This document shows, one piece after another, positions 12,015 through 19,871 of a stretch of 64,000 nt of DNA (its first letter is position 1; the number at the start of each line of letters is the position of its first letter). The DNA is taken from the NCBI GenBank assembly GCA_014490595.1, contig CP061031.1, forward strand, positions 682,001-746,000. Reading direction: 5' to 3'. The notes beneath the pieces are model-generated. The model ran no database searches, was not told where the DNA came from, and was given only the letters and a program-made list of their open reading frames with translations. Made by a program: the position numbers and the translations under genes. Origin of the DNA: Corynebacterium wankanglinii. GTDB taxonomy: Bacteria > Actinomycetota > Actinomycetes > Mycobacteriales > Mycobacteriaceae.

Positions 12015-13115
12015 ATGCAGCCGGAGACTCACGCGCGGATCAAGGACTTAAGCTCCACCCTCTCCACCATTGAGAAGGTGATGGACTTGGACGTGCTCCG
12101 CGAGCGCGCCCGAGAGCTTGAGGCGCAGGCCGGGGACCCCAGCTTGTGGGACGACCCGGCTCATGCGCAGCAGGTCACCACGGAGCTCTCCAACGTGCAG
12201 GCGCGGTTGAAGAAGGTCACCTCGCTTCGCTCGCGTATCGACGACCTTCCGGTCATGTACGAACTGGCCGAAGAAGAGGGCGACGCTGGGATGGCCGACG
12301 AAGAGCTGGCCGACGTTGCGGCCCAGATCGACTCGCTTGAGGTGCAGACCATGCTCTCCGGTGAGTACGACCAGCGCGAGGCCGTGGTGAACATCCGCTC
12401 CGGCGCCGGCGGCGTGGACGCGGCGGACTGGGCCGAAATGCTCATGCGCATGTACACCCGCTGGGCGGAAAAGGCTGGCCACAAGGTGGACATCTACGAC
12501 ATCTCCTACGCCGAGGAGGCCGGCATCAAATCCGCGACGTTCGTGGTGCACGGCGAGTACCTCTACGGCCAGCTCTCGGTGGAGCAGGGCGCGCACCGGC
12601 TCGTGCGCATCTCACCCTTTGACAACCAGGGCCGCCGCCAGACCTCGTTCGCCGAGGTGGAGGTGTTGCCGGTGGTGGAACAGACCGACCACATCGACAT
12701 CCCGGAGTCCGACATCAGGGTCGACGTCTACCGTTCCTCCGGTCCCGGCGGGCAGAGCGTGAACACTACAGACTCCGCGGTGCGCATCACCCACATCCCC
12801 ACCGGCATCGTGGTGACCTGCCAAAACGAAAAGTCCCAGATCCAGAACAAGGCATCCGCGCTCAACGTGTTGCAATCGAAGCTGCTGGAGAAGAAGCGCC
12901 AGGAGGAAAAGGCCGAGATGGACGCGCTCGGTGCCGGCGGCAACGCCAGCTGGGGCAACCAGATGCGCTCCTATGTGCTGCACCCGTACCAGATGGTCAA
13001 AGACCTGCGCACCGAGTACGAGGTGGGCGACCCGCAGAAGGTCCTCGATGGCGACATCGACGGGTTTTTGGAAGCCGGCATTCGCTGGCGCATGGCGCAG
13101 CAGCAGGAGGGGTAA
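12015..13115 (+). CDS. prfB: peptide chain release factor 2
   Basis: From the ATG at 12015 the product has 366 residues. It contains the RF2 anticodon-like tripeptide SPF (L-V-R-I-S-P-F-D) and the catalytic GGQ loop [10 protein letters not shown]. It terminates translation at UGA and UAA. The frame is continuous from start to stop, so the programmed +1 frameshift found in many bacterial prfB genes is absent. It is divergent from thiC and is followed by the ftsE-ftsX-smpB group after a decayed 740-base segment. Confidence 0.96.
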   Translation: MQPETHARIKDLSSTLSTIEKVMDLDVLRERARELEAQAGDPSLWDDPAHAQQVTTELSNVQARLKKVTSLRSRIDDLPVMYELAEEEGDAGMADEELADVAAQIDSLEVQTMLSGEYDQREAVVNIRSGAGGVDAADWAEMLMRMYTRWAEKAGHKVDIYDISYAEEAGIKSATFVVHGEYLYGQLSVEQGAHRLVRISPFDNQGRRQTSFAEVEVLPVVEQTDHIDIPESDIRVDVYRSSGPGGQSVNTTDSAVRITHIPTGIVVTCQNEKSQIQNKASALNVLQSKLLEKKRQEEKAEMDALGAGGNASWGNQMRSYVLHPYQMVKDLRTEYEVGDPQKVLDGDIDGFLEAGIRWRMAQQQEG

Positions 13116-13138
13116 GGAAGCGTCTTCCTGTCCCGGGC

Positions 13139-13226
13139 GGTGACGGATCTGGCATACGCCCATCCGCCGTCCTGGGGAGAATGACAGATGTTGCAGTCGG
13201 CGTGGGCCATCCGTCATTGGGGCGGG
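13139..13226. repeat. imperfect palindromic repeat, copy A
   Basis: About 88 bases bounded by TGACGGAT (13141-13148) and its complement ATCCGTCA (13209-13216). The inner part CCGTCCTGGGGAGAATGACA matches copy B at 13649-13741 at roughly 80 percent over about 45 bases (shared CCGCCG, CCTGGGG, AATGAC, ATGTTGC, GTCATTG). It lies 24 bases after prfB and is followed by a T-run, so it may double as the prfB terminator. Confidence 0.6.
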
Positions 13227-13227
13227 G

Positions 13228-13365
13228 CTTTTTAGGCGTCGCGCCGAACACAGCCGCGACCGCCACGGTGGCGGCGACGAGCATGGTCCGCGGACGCGAA
13301 TCGATCACGCCCATGAGCGGGATCTGCAGCAATGCCACAGAGATGGCAAAGGCGAACACGGGCAC
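13228..13365 (-). pseudogene. membrane-protein gene fragment
   Basis: On the minus strand 13365-13228 encodes a hydrophobic stretch that starts V-P-V-F-A-F-A-I-S-V-A-L-L-Q-I and includes I-D-S-R-P-R-T-M-L-V-A-A-T-V-A-V-A, resembling two transporter helices joined by a charged loop. It has no start context and runs into repeat copy A. I read it as a remnant of a transporter gene; the family cannot be assigned. Confidence 0.35.
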
Positions 13366-13596
13366 CTAGTAGGCGCTGCCGCCATCAACCTGTGCACGGA
13401 GGTGGGCTACAAAAACGCTTGATCCAGGAGCAGTTGCGCATCGCCTCCGGGCAGAAGCTGCGGCCTGCCCCCAGGACGACATCCAGATCCGCGACGAGGC
13501 CATCGAACGCGCCCTACGTGCGCTCGGCGAGCTGAAAGTCGACGGTGTGGTCACCACCGCGCCGTTCCAGGCGTAGCTGATCAACACGCTGTCGCG
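13366..13596 (+). pseudogene. decayed biotin carboxylase (accC) remnant
   Basis: Three short conserved pieces of a biotin carboxylase appear in order but with the intervening domains missing and frames broken. NLCTEVGYKNA (compare G-Y-x-N/S-A-G-T-V-E) is cut by TGA. LIQEQLRIASGQKL is nearly the family segment LIKEQLRIAAGQPL. QDDIQIR is joined to DEAIERALRALGELKVDGVV, from the C-terminal region, ending at TAG. The internal deletions make this a genuine relic rather than a sequencing error. It is flanked by the two copies of the palindromic repeat. Confidence 0.65.
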
Positions 13597-13648
13597 GTGG
13601 TCCGAGGTGGTGGCCGGGGCGGTTTCGCTCCGGCCCTTACTTTTTGCG

Positions 13649-13741
13649 GGCACCGATCACAGATGTTGCACGGGCGTTTCCGCCGACCTGGGGGTAATGA
13701 CGCATGTTGCGGGTGGGCTGGGACATCGGTCATTGCGCTGG
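13649..13741. repeat. imperfect palindromic repeat, copy B
   Basis: This copy is related to copy A at 13139-13226; shared blocks are TTCCGCCGACCTGGGGGTAA / CCGCCGTCCTGGGGAGAA, ATGTTGC and ATCGGTCATTG / ATCCGTCATTG. Short terminal arms ACCGAT (13652-13657) and ATCGGT (13725-13730) make it an imperfect palindrome. It ends about 110 bases before ftsE. The rest of 13596-13853 shows no gene. Confidence 0.6.
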
Positions 13742-13853
13742 GCCAAAAGGGGCAGCAGCGAGGTCGAGCGGGCCGACACCACAGCAGCCACCGACAGGCT
13801 CCGCGCGCCAAAGATTCACTATCGCCACTTCCGTAACAGGTAGAGTGAGCCGC

Positions 13854-14546
13854 GTGATCCGATTCGACCATGTGACCAAGGCGTACCCGACGTCCACGCG
13901 CCCGGCGCTCGACGACGTCACGCTCGACATCCCCGACGGCGAGTTCGTGTTTCTCATCGGCGCGTCCGGCTCCGGCAAATCCACCTTCCTCGAGCTGCTC
14001 ATCCGCGAGGAAAACGTCTCCTCGGGCGACATCTACTTCGACGACTTCCACGTCAACGCGCTCAGCGGCAAGCAGGTGAACACCCTGCGACAATCCATCG
14101 GCTACGTGTTCCAGGATTTCCGTCTGCTGCCGCGCCTGAACGTCTACGACAACGTCGCGTTCGCTCTGGAGGTCATCGGCAAGCCCAAAAACCGGATCGC
14201 CAAGCTCGTCCCGGACGCGCTCGAGCTCGTCGGGCTGGCTTCGAAGGCCAAGCGCATGCCTCAGGAGCTGTCCGGCGGTGAGCAGCAGCGTGTGGCTATT
14301 GCGAGAGCTTTCGTCGATAAGCCGAAGCTCATGCTTTGCGACGAGCCTACGGGCAACCTCGACCCGGGCACCGCCGGCGAAATCATGGCCCTGCTCGCGC
14401 GGATCAACCGCATGGGCACAACCGTGATCATGTCCACACACAACGCCCGCGCGGTGGACGAGATGCGCAAGCGCGTCGTTGAACTGCAACTGGGCAAAAT
14501 CGTGCGCGACGAGCAAAACGGCGTGTACGGGGATGTGAGGAGGTAG
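13854..14546 (+). CDS. ftsE: cell division ATP-binding protein FtsE
   Basis: The product has 230 residues from the GTG at 13854 ([20 protein letters not shown]). ABC signatures are Walker [10 protein letters not shown] (residues 36-44), Q-loop VFQDFRLLP, signature LSGGEQQR and Walker [13 protein letters not shown]. FtsE with FtsX forms the divisome ABC complex that activates peptidoglycan hydrolases (RipC in actinobacteria). It sits 2 bases before ftsX. A second GTG nine bases upstream (13845) is an alternative start. Confidence 0.96.
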   Translation: MIRFDHVTKAYPTSTRPALDDVTLDIPDGEFVFLIGASGSGKSTFLELLIREENVSSGDIYFDDFHVNALSGKQVNTLRQSIGYVFQDFRLLPRLNVYDNVAFALEVIGKPKNRIAKLVPDALELVGLASKAKRMPQELSGGEQQRVAIARAFVDKPKLMLCDEPTGNLDPGTAGEIMALLARINRMGTTVIMSTHNARAVDEMRKRVVELQLGKIVRDEQNGVYGDVRR

Positions 14547-14548
14547 CT

Positions 14549-15451
14549 ATGAACTGGGGATTTATTGGCCGCGAGGGTGTCAAAGGTCTGGGGCGCAACC
14601 TCACCATGACTATCGCGTTGGTCATTACCACGGCGCTGTCGCTGGTGCTGGTCGGCGCGGGAGTGCTCATCTCGAAGGCCACCGCGCAGACGAAGGACCT
14701 CTACCTCGACCGCGTCGAGGTGATGGTGGAGCTCAACGAGGACATTTCCGCCCACGACCCGGATTGTTCCTCCGAGGCATGCCGCCAGGTGCGCGACACG
14801 CTCCAAGCGGATGACCGCGTGGATCAAGTGACGTTCCGCTCCCGGGAGCAGTCCTACGAGCGCTTCAAGGAGCTGTTCCAGGATTCCGAGCCGGAGCTTG
14901 TGCGCGAGACCACCCCGGACGCGCTGCCGGCGGCCCTCCACGTGAGGCTGGCCGACCCGACGGACACTGCGCCGCTCGACGCCATCCGCGACATGGACCA
15001 GGTGGAGGTCATCTCCGACCAAGCCGACACGGTCCGCTCCGCTGCCGGGACCCTGAACACCTTCCGCAACGTCGCGTTCGCCGTGGCCGCGGCCCAGGCT
15101 CTCGCCGCAGTCTTCCTCATTGCCAACATGGTGCAGCTGGCCGCCTACAACCGCCGCGAGCAGATCGGCATCATGCGCATGGTGGGTGCGTCGCGCTGGT
15201 TCACCCAGGCGCCGTTCGTTTTGGAGGCGGTCCTATCCGTGCTCATCGGCGCAGTGCTAGCCACCATCGGCGTGTGGGCCGGCAAGCAGTTTGTCGTGGA
15301 CCCGCTGCTGGGGGATTTGTACGCTAACCAGCTCATCGCCCGCGTGCCCGATTCCACGGTGTGGGCCGTCATGCCGCTTGTGGGGCTCATCGCCATGGTG
15401 CTCGGAGGCCTTGCGGCGCAGGTGGCACTTCGCTCTTACGTGCGTAAGTAG
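14549..15451 (+). CDS. ftsX: cell division protein FtsX
   Basis: The product has 300 residues with one N-terminal transmembrane helix (about 21-43), a large extracytoplasmic domain of about 120 residues (two Cys in D-C-S-S-E-A-C), and three C-terminal helices with R-R-E-Q-I-G-I-M-R-M-V-G-A-S, the FtsX/MacB signature. It partners FtsE, and its start lies 2 bases after the ftsE stop with GTGAGGAGG upstream. Confidence 0.95.
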   Translation: MNWGFIGREGVKGLGRNLTMTIALVITTALSLVLVGAGVLISKATAQTKDLYLDRVEVMVELNEDISAHDPDCSSEACRQVRDTLQADDRVDQVTFRSREQSYERFKELFQDSEPELVRETTPDALPAALHVRLADPTDTAPLDAIRDMDQVEVISDQADTVRSAAGTLNTFRNVAFAVAAAQALAAVFLIANMVQLAAYNRREQIGIMRMVGASRWFTQAPFVLEAVLSVLIGAVLATIGVWAGKQFVVDPLLGDLYANQLIARVPDSTVWAVMPLVGLIAMVLGGLAAQVALRSYVRK

Positions 15452-15467
15452 TACACTTATCGCTCTT

Positions 15468-15965
15468 ATGTCCAAGAAGAACACAAAGACGAAGCTTTCG
15501 AACACCGGTGTGCTTGCCACCAACCGGAAGGCTCGCCACGACTACACCATCTTGGACACGTGGGAGTGCGGGCTGGTGCTCCAAGGCACCGAGATCAAGG
15601 CCCTGCGCGAGGGCAAGGTGTCGCTTGTGGAAGCATTTGCCACCATCGACAACGGCGAAGTCTGGCTGCGCAACATGCACATCCCCGAGTACTCGCGCGG
15701 CCACTGGACCAACCACCCGCCCCGCCGCACGCGCAAGCTGCTGCTGCACCGGCGAGAGATCGACTCGCTGGAGGGTAAGGTGCGCGACGGCAACCGCACG
15801 CTCATCCCGCTGTCGCTGTACCTCAAGGACGGCCGCGCGAAGGTTGAGCTCGGCCTGGCGCAGGGTAAGCAGGACTACGACAAGCGCCGGGACATCAAGC
15901 GCCGAACAGAAGACCGCGAAATTACCCGCGATCTCGGCCGCAAGCTCAAGGGCATCAAAGCCTAG
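15468..15965 (+). CDS. smpB: SsrA-binding protein SmpB
   Basis: The product has 165 residues. The conserved core is clear: N-R-K-A-R-H-D-Y, ECGLVLQGTEIKALREGK, H-I-P-E-Y, P-R-R-T-R-K-L-L-L-H, and the basic C-terminal tail Y-D-K-R-R-D-I-K-R-R. It binds tmRNA and delivers it to stalled ribosomes. Its RNA partner ssrA lies 770 bases downstream. The ATG is at 15468; the in-frame extension upstream overlaps ftsX and is rejected. Confidence 0.97.
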   Translation: MSKKNTKTKLSNTGVLATNRKARHDYTILDTWECGLVLQGTEIKALREGKVSLVEAFATIDNGEVWLRNMHIPEYSRGHWTNHPPRRTRKLLLHRREIDSLEGKVRDGNRTLIPLSLYLKDGRAKVELGLAQGKQDYDKRRDIKRRTEDREITRDLGRKLKGIKA

Positions 15966-15992
15966 CCGCATACTTCGCTACGGTGGTTGCCT

Positions 15993-16640
15993 ATGAAGAA
16001 GGCACTGATTACTGGCGCATCCCGCGGCATCGGCCGTGCCATCGCCGAAGAACTGGGCAAGGACCACCACATCTACGCCGGCGCGTCGAAGGACGCCTCC
16101 GACATCGTGGCCGCGCTTCCGAACGCGGAAGCGTTCGAAGCGGACCTCACCGACACCGACGCGATCCTGAAGGCCGCGTCCGAAATCGAGGAGCTGGACG
16201 TGCTCGTGCTCGCCGCCGGCGTGATGGATCACGGCCCGCTGGAAGAGCTCACAGACGACAAGTGGCGCGAGATGATGGAGGTCAACCTCTTCGCCCCGGT
16301 GACGCTGACCCGCGCGTTGCTGCCTGCTTTGCGACGTTCCTCCGGCCTCATCATCACCATCAACTCCGGCGCCGGCTTCCACGGCATCGCCGAGAATTCC
16401 GCATACTGCGCCTCGAAGTTCGCCTTGCGCGGCTTTACTGAATCCCTGCAGGAAGAGGAGGCCGGAAAGGTGCGGGTGACCTCGCTGCACCCGGGTCGCA
16501 CCGACACAGACATGCTCTCCGGTGATGACGGTCGCCCGAAAATGGATGCAGTCGAGGTGGCCAAGGCGGCGCGCCTCGCCGTGGACGCTGGGCCGGATGC
16601 GGTGGTGGAATTCCTCCGGGTGCGTCCCGCGAGGACGTAG
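15993..16640 (+). CDS. short-chain dehydrogenase/reductase
   Basis: The product has 215 residues from the ATG at 15993 (MKKALITGASRGIGRAIAEE). The cofactor motif TGASRGIG, the catalytic S/Y/K set (N-S-G-A-G-F and A-Y-C-A-S-K) and L-V-L-A-A-G-V mark a classical SDR, slightly shorter than the usual 250 residues. The substrate is unknown. It lies between smpB and ssrA on the same strand. Confidence 0.9.
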   Translation: MKKALITGASRGIGRAIAEELGKDHHIYAGASKDASDIVAALPNAEAFEADLTDTDAILKAASEIEELDVLVLAAGVMDHGPLEELTDDKWREMMEVNLFAPVTLTRALLPALRRSSGLIITINSGAGFHGIAENSAYCASKFALRGFTESLQEEEAGKVRVTSLHPGRTDTDMLSGDDGRPKMDAVEVAKAARLAVDAGPDAVVEFLRVRPART

Positions 16641-16736
16641 CCGGGGTGCGGGGGACGGGACCGGGCGTCGTAAAGCGCTTGCGTTATAGGCGGGCGTGAG
16701 GTAACGTCCTGTCACCTACGTTTCTTCGTAGTTGAC

Positions 16737-17126
16737 GGGGTCGATTCTGGTTTCGACTTCATCTACTCAGCCAGGGGAAGCGTGCCGGTGCAGGCAGGAG
16801 ACCACCGTGAGCGTCGCTGTAACTAATAAACGCAGAGAAGAACTCTCAGCGTGACTACGCCCTCGCTGCCTAATTAGAAAGGTTCAGCGACCTGCGTGTC
16901 CGTCAGGCCGGGATGTCCCCGACCCGGTACCTGGCGTCGACTTAGGGGACTTGCCTTCCGGCCCTGTCAGTGGGGCCTTGGAAGGGACACCTTTCACTGA
17001 CTGGGCCCGTCATCCGGACATGTTCGCCTGATCCGGAGGGCCAAGCAGAGACGTTGCGCGAACTGCGCACGGAGAAGCCCTGGCGCGGTGGTGAAGGACC
17101 CGGGTTCAATTCCCGGCGGCTCCACC
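16737..17126 (+). ncRNA. ssrA: transfer-messenger RNA (tmRNA)
   Basis: The 5' end GGGGTCGATTCTGGTTTCGA and the 3' end GGGTTCAATTCCCGGCGGCT (then CCACC) form the tRNA-like domain, and the acceptor stem pairs GGGGTCG with CGGCTCC. The tag frame starts at the resume codon GCA 16832 and stops at TAA 16871-16873, encoding AEKNSQRDYALAA (13 residues). The 3' CCA does not seem fully encoded (ACCG). smpB lies upstream on the same strand and a terminator follows. It rescues stalled ribosomes. Confidence 0.97.
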
Positions 17127-17135
17127 GAATGCAGG

Positions 17136-17174
17136 AAACCCGCTGGCCACGACCCGGTCAGCGGGTTTCTTGTT
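17136..17174 (+). terminator. ssrA terminator
   Basis: AAACCCGCTG (17136-17145) pairs with CAGCGGGTTT (17159-17168) around a CCACGACCCGG loop region, followed by CTTGTT. It lies 10 bases after the tmRNA and could also end the convergent LLM oxidoreductase gene. Confidence 0.8.
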
Positions 17175-17184
17175 GCGCGGGGAT

Positions 17185-18252
17185 CTAGTTGGCCGCGTAG
17201 CCGGTGACCGGGCCCTCAGTGTGCGGCTTCCAGCCCAGCGCGGGGGCCACGTGGGTGGCAAAGTTCTCCAGGATCTTCACGTTGACGTCCACGCCCATGC
17301 CGGTGGGGATGGTGATCAGCAGCGTGTCAGCGGCCATAACGGCCGGGTCGGCCTTGAGCTGCTCGATGAGCTTGTCCGGCTCGGCGGCGTAGGTACGGCC
17401 GAAGGTGGACGCGCCCACGTCCGGCAGCACCCCGACCTGGTCGGAGCCCGAGGCCTGCATGCCGAACATCTGCATATCGGCGCCGTCGACGATGGGGAAG
17501 ATGGAGCGGGAGACGGACACGCGCGGGGTCCAGTCGTGGCCCGCTTCCTTCCAGGCGGCCCGGTAGCGGTTGATCTGTTCCACTTGGATTTCTCCCAAGG
17601 TTTGGGCGGTGGTCTCGGAAACCAGGGTGGAAGACATCAGGTTGAGCCCGTCTTTGGCGGTCTGCTCCGCCGAAGCGTGGGTGCCCGAGCCGTAGAAGAT
17701 GTGCTTGCGCAGCTCAGGTGCAATGGGGAAGACCGGCAGAGCGGAGCCGGGCTGGAACATGTTGGGATACTGGCGGTCAAGGGGTGCGGCGGTGGCGAAG
17801 CCGTTGCCGTCGACCGCGGCCATGAAGGTTTCCAAGTGGGCGCGCGCCACGTCCGCACCATTGGAGGCCTCGCCCCTGTAGCCGAAGGCCTCCCAGCCGC
17901 GCTCAGCTACCTCGGGAGCGCCACGCGAGACACCCAGGGCCACGCGGCCGCCGGAAAGTTGGTACAGGGAGGCGGCCTCTTCGGCGAGGTAGAGGGGGTT
18001 TTCGTAGCGCATGTCGATCACGCCGGTGCCCACCTCGATGTGCTTGGTGGTGGCGGCGACAGCACCCAGCAGCGGCATCGGGGCGGAGGCCTGCGGCACG
18101 AAGTGGTGGACGCGGAAAGACGCGTTGTTCACGCCGATCTCGTCTGCGGCCTGGGCGATCTCCAGGTGGATCTTGGCGATCTTTTCCGCGGACGGGCCGC
18201 GCTGGCCGCCGAAGGCGTAGTGCCCGAAGCTCAAGAAACCGAATGCCTTCAT
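17185..18252 (-). CDS. LLM class flavin-dependent oxidoreductase
   Basis: The product has 355 residues: MKAFGFLSFGHYAFGG at the start, H-H-F-V-P-Q-A-S-A-P, E-V-G-T-G-V-I-D-M, and the typical flavin/luciferase-like segment SGGRVALGVSRGAPEV. Such proteins use reduced FMN or F420 to oxidise organic substrates; here the substrate is unknown. It is monocistronic and convergent with ssrA. In the 246 bases upstream I see no specific operator. Confidence 0.87.
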   Translation of the reverse strand: MKAFGFLSFGHYAFGGQRGPSAEKIAKIHLEIAQAADEIGVNNASFRVHHFVPQASAPMPLLGAVAATTKHIEVGTGVIDMRYENPLYLAEEAASLYQLSGGRVALGVSRGAPEVAERGWEAFGYRGEASNGADVARAHLETFMAAVDGNGFATAAPLDRQYPNMFQPGSALPVFPIAPELRKHIFYGSGTHASAEQTAKDGLNLMSSTLVSETTAQTLGEIQVEQINRYRAAWKEAGHDWTPRVSVSRSIFPIVDGADMQMFGMQASGSDQVGVLPDVGASTFGRTYAAEPDKLIEQLKADPAVMAADTLLITIPTGMGVDVNVKILENFATHVAPALGWKPHTEGPVTGYAAN

Positions 18253-18499
18253 TGCTCAACACTCCTTGTTGGTGACGTATCAACAAATAGGGTAATGCTT
18301 TACCCGCAAATTGTCACGGGTCGTGCCGGGTTGGGCGACACGTTCTGGGCAGGGCTCCAAACAGAAGGCGTTAATCTCCCGCGCGAGAGCAATCTGAGTT
18401 CTAGTGCTCGCTGGCCGTTGAGTTACAGGAACGTCCAGGCTGTTTAAAAGTTTCGTAGGGGCCGTTTAATGCTGCTCAATGCCAGGTAGGTTGGCGCGC

Positions 18500-19045
18500 A
18501 TGATCTCGAAGACTGTAAAGACGTTGTCCGCCGCAACTGCTCTCGCCGCCCTCGCTGGCGGCTTTATTGGCGCAGGAACCGCCAACGCGCAGATGTCATC
18601 CAGCGGTCCCGCCGACATTGAGGGCTGGACCCACATGGGGTGGTCTGCGTTTAGCGGCTCTGTCATCAACAAGGACGGCAACTACGTGCTCCTGCGCGAC
18701 CTGCCGGCGGGCGCTAAGCCGCTCACAGGCGCGGACGCGAAGGCGGCCCTTGCGGGGCCGCTGAACGCGAAGGGCGACGGCACCATCAGCTTGAGCTTCG
18801 GCCAGGACGGAAAGCTGTCCTTCTACGACGGCTGCAATGCCGGAAGTGCGCCCTATACGCTGGATGACGGTGGCACCGTGAAAGTCGGCAACCTTGCCGT
18901 CACCCAGCGCCTGTGCGACCCGACGACGATGAACAAATCCGACGAGGTCAAGGCGATGCTGCAGGCCAAGCCGGCCGTGTACCGGATTGACAAGACCACC
19001 GTCGCACTCGTCGCGCAGGGCAAGGCCCTGGAACTCGTGAAGTAG
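18500..19045 (+). CDS. secreted META (HslJ-like) domain protein
   Basis: The product has 181 residues from the ATG at 18500, with a signal peptide (MISKTVKTLSAATALAALAG, cleavage near GTANA-QM). The mature part has the META-domain signature YDGCNAGSAPYTLDDGG and G-N-L-A-V-T-Q-R-L-C-D with its conserved Cys pair, and a closing strand D-K-T-T-V-A-L-V-A-Q-G-K-A-L-E-L. In other bacteria HslJ-type domains are heat-shock or motility-related outer proteins; the role here is unknown. Confidence 0.82.
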   Translation: MISKTVKTLSAATALAALAGGFIGAGTANAQMSSSGPADIEGWTHMGWSAFSGSVINKDGNYVLLRDLPAGAKPLTGADAKAALAGPLNAKGDGTISLSFGQDGKLSFYDGCNAGSAPYTLDDGGTVKVGNLAVTQRLCDPTTMNKSDEVKAMLQAKPAVYRIDKTTVALVAQGKALELVK

Positions 19046-19093
19046 CTTGTGGTTTTGGCGTTGCCTCAAACCCCTTGAAGCTCGGTTTCGGGC

Positions 19094-19228
19094 GAAGAAG
19101 AACAGCCGGGCACCCAGAAGGACGCAGACGACCTGAAGTCCGTGCTGGAAACCGGTCTGCAGCTGTTCCAGTTCGACGCGTCCACGCTGTTCGCTTCCGG
19201 CCAGGGCCACGGCATCGAGTTTCAGTAG
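19094..19228 (+). pseudogene. C-terminal relic of a second META-domain protein
   Basis: A 44-codon open stretch (EEEQPGTQKDADDLKSVLET, then GLQLFQFDASTLFASGQGHG, ending IEFQ) has no start. It aligns with the tail of the intact neighbour: DADDLKSVLETGLQLFQFDA against KSDEVKAMLQAKPAVYRIDK, then S-T-L-F against T-V-A-L. It looks like the end of a tandem paralogue whose remainder is lost. Confidence 0.5.
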
Positions 19229-19282
19229 ATGCACGGCCATACCTTCCAGTAGCGCACTCGAGTGGTGCGAGATAGATAACCG

Positions 19283-19318
19283 AAAAGCCCCAGGTCGCAG
19301 ACTCGGCCTGGGGCTTTC
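19283..19318. terminator. bidirectional terminator
   Basis: AAAAGCCCCAGG (19283-19294) pairs with CCTGGGGCTTT (19307-19317) around a TCGCAGACTCGG loop. The run of A before and T after the stem suits both the plus-strand META region and the minus-strand pcaJ remnant. Confidence 0.75.
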
Positions 19319-19333
19319 AGTGGCACTGGGGCC

Positions 19334-19571
19334 TTAGACGGCGACTTCGAACGGCGCCTCGGTGGCCTCCCGTACAGATTCGATCGTCTCACCGGGGGCG
19401 ACCTCGGTCAGGGTGAGGCCTTGCTTCTCGTCCACGGTGAACACGGCGAGGTTGGTGATGATCTGGTCCACGCACTTCGCCCCCGTCAAAGGGAGGCGGC
19501 ACTCGGGCAGCACTTTGGAGTCGCCCTTCTTGGTGGTGTGCTCCATAAGCAGGATGACCTTTTTCGCGCCG
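19334..19571 (-). pseudogene. C-terminal remnant of 3-oxoadipate CoA-transferase beta subunit (pcaJ-like)
   Basis: On the minus strand 19571-19334 encodes G-A-K-K-V-I-L-L then MEHTTKKGDSKVLPECRLPL, T-G-A-K-C-V-D-Q-I-I-T-N-L-A-V-F and the end V-R-E-A-T-E-A-P-F-E-V-A-V. This is the conserved C-terminal third of 3-oxoacid/3-oxoadipate CoA-transferase subunit B. About two thirds of the gene is missing: at about 19570 the sequence switches directly to a thiolase fragment on the other strand. It cannot encode a working enzyme. Confidence 0.8.
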
Positions 19572-19785
19572 TGCCGTCTTGGATGCCTGGGGGATCTCTG
19601 AGGAGGACCCCCGCCTCAATCCGCTTGGATCGGGCATCTCGCTGGGCCACCCGGTGGGGGCGACCGGTGCGCGGATGGTGGTCACCGCAGCGCATCGCAT
19701 GCGTCGGACCGGTGCGCACCGGGCCCTGGTGACCATGTGCATCGGTGGCGGCCAAGGCCTTGCTGCGGTGATCGAGCGGGCGTAG
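19570..19785 (+). pseudogene. C-terminal remnant of beta-ketoadipyl-CoA thiolase (pcaF-like)
   Basis: The plus strand encodes A-V-L-D-A-W-G-I-S-E-E-D-P-R-L-N-P, then GISLGHPVGATGARMVVTAA and ALVTMCIGGGQGLAAVIERA, ending at TAG 19785. These are the C-terminal thiolase signatures (the H and the C of the last catalytic motif). The N-terminal 300 or so residues are absent. It abuts the pcaJ-like tail head to head. Corynebacterium pcaIJ and pcaRF are divergent neighbours, so one deletion through their shared centre explains both fragments. Confidence 0.8.
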
Positions 19786-19810
19786 TTACGGGCCGAGTTT
19801 GGCAGTCTAG

Positions 19811-19849
19811 TTTGGGTAGCCTAATGTGGGTCAGGTAACCCTTACCTAA
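19811..19849 (+). promoter_or_regulatory. tandem DtxR-like iron boxes
   Basis: TCAGGTAACCCTTACCTAA at 19831-19849 matches 15 of 19 positions of the DtxR consensus TTAGGTTAGCCTAACCTAA. TTTGGGTAGCCTAATGTGG at 19811-19829 matches 13. They lie 23 and 43 bases before the siderophore-binding lipoprotein start, where an iron-loaded repressor would block the operon. Consensus is from established corynebacterial work; function here is inferred. Confidence 0.7.
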
Positions 19850-19871
19850 GCATCTGAATGGAAGGACGGCC

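Noticed and set aside
12015..13115. Programmed +1 frameshift in prfB
   Set aside because: The frame is continuous from the ATG to the stop, with no internal TGA near codon 25.
13366..13653. A 95-codon minus-strand frame over the accC relic
   Set aside because: The plus strand carries recognisable carboxylase pieces; the minus-strand product is low-complexity Ser/Arg/Ala.
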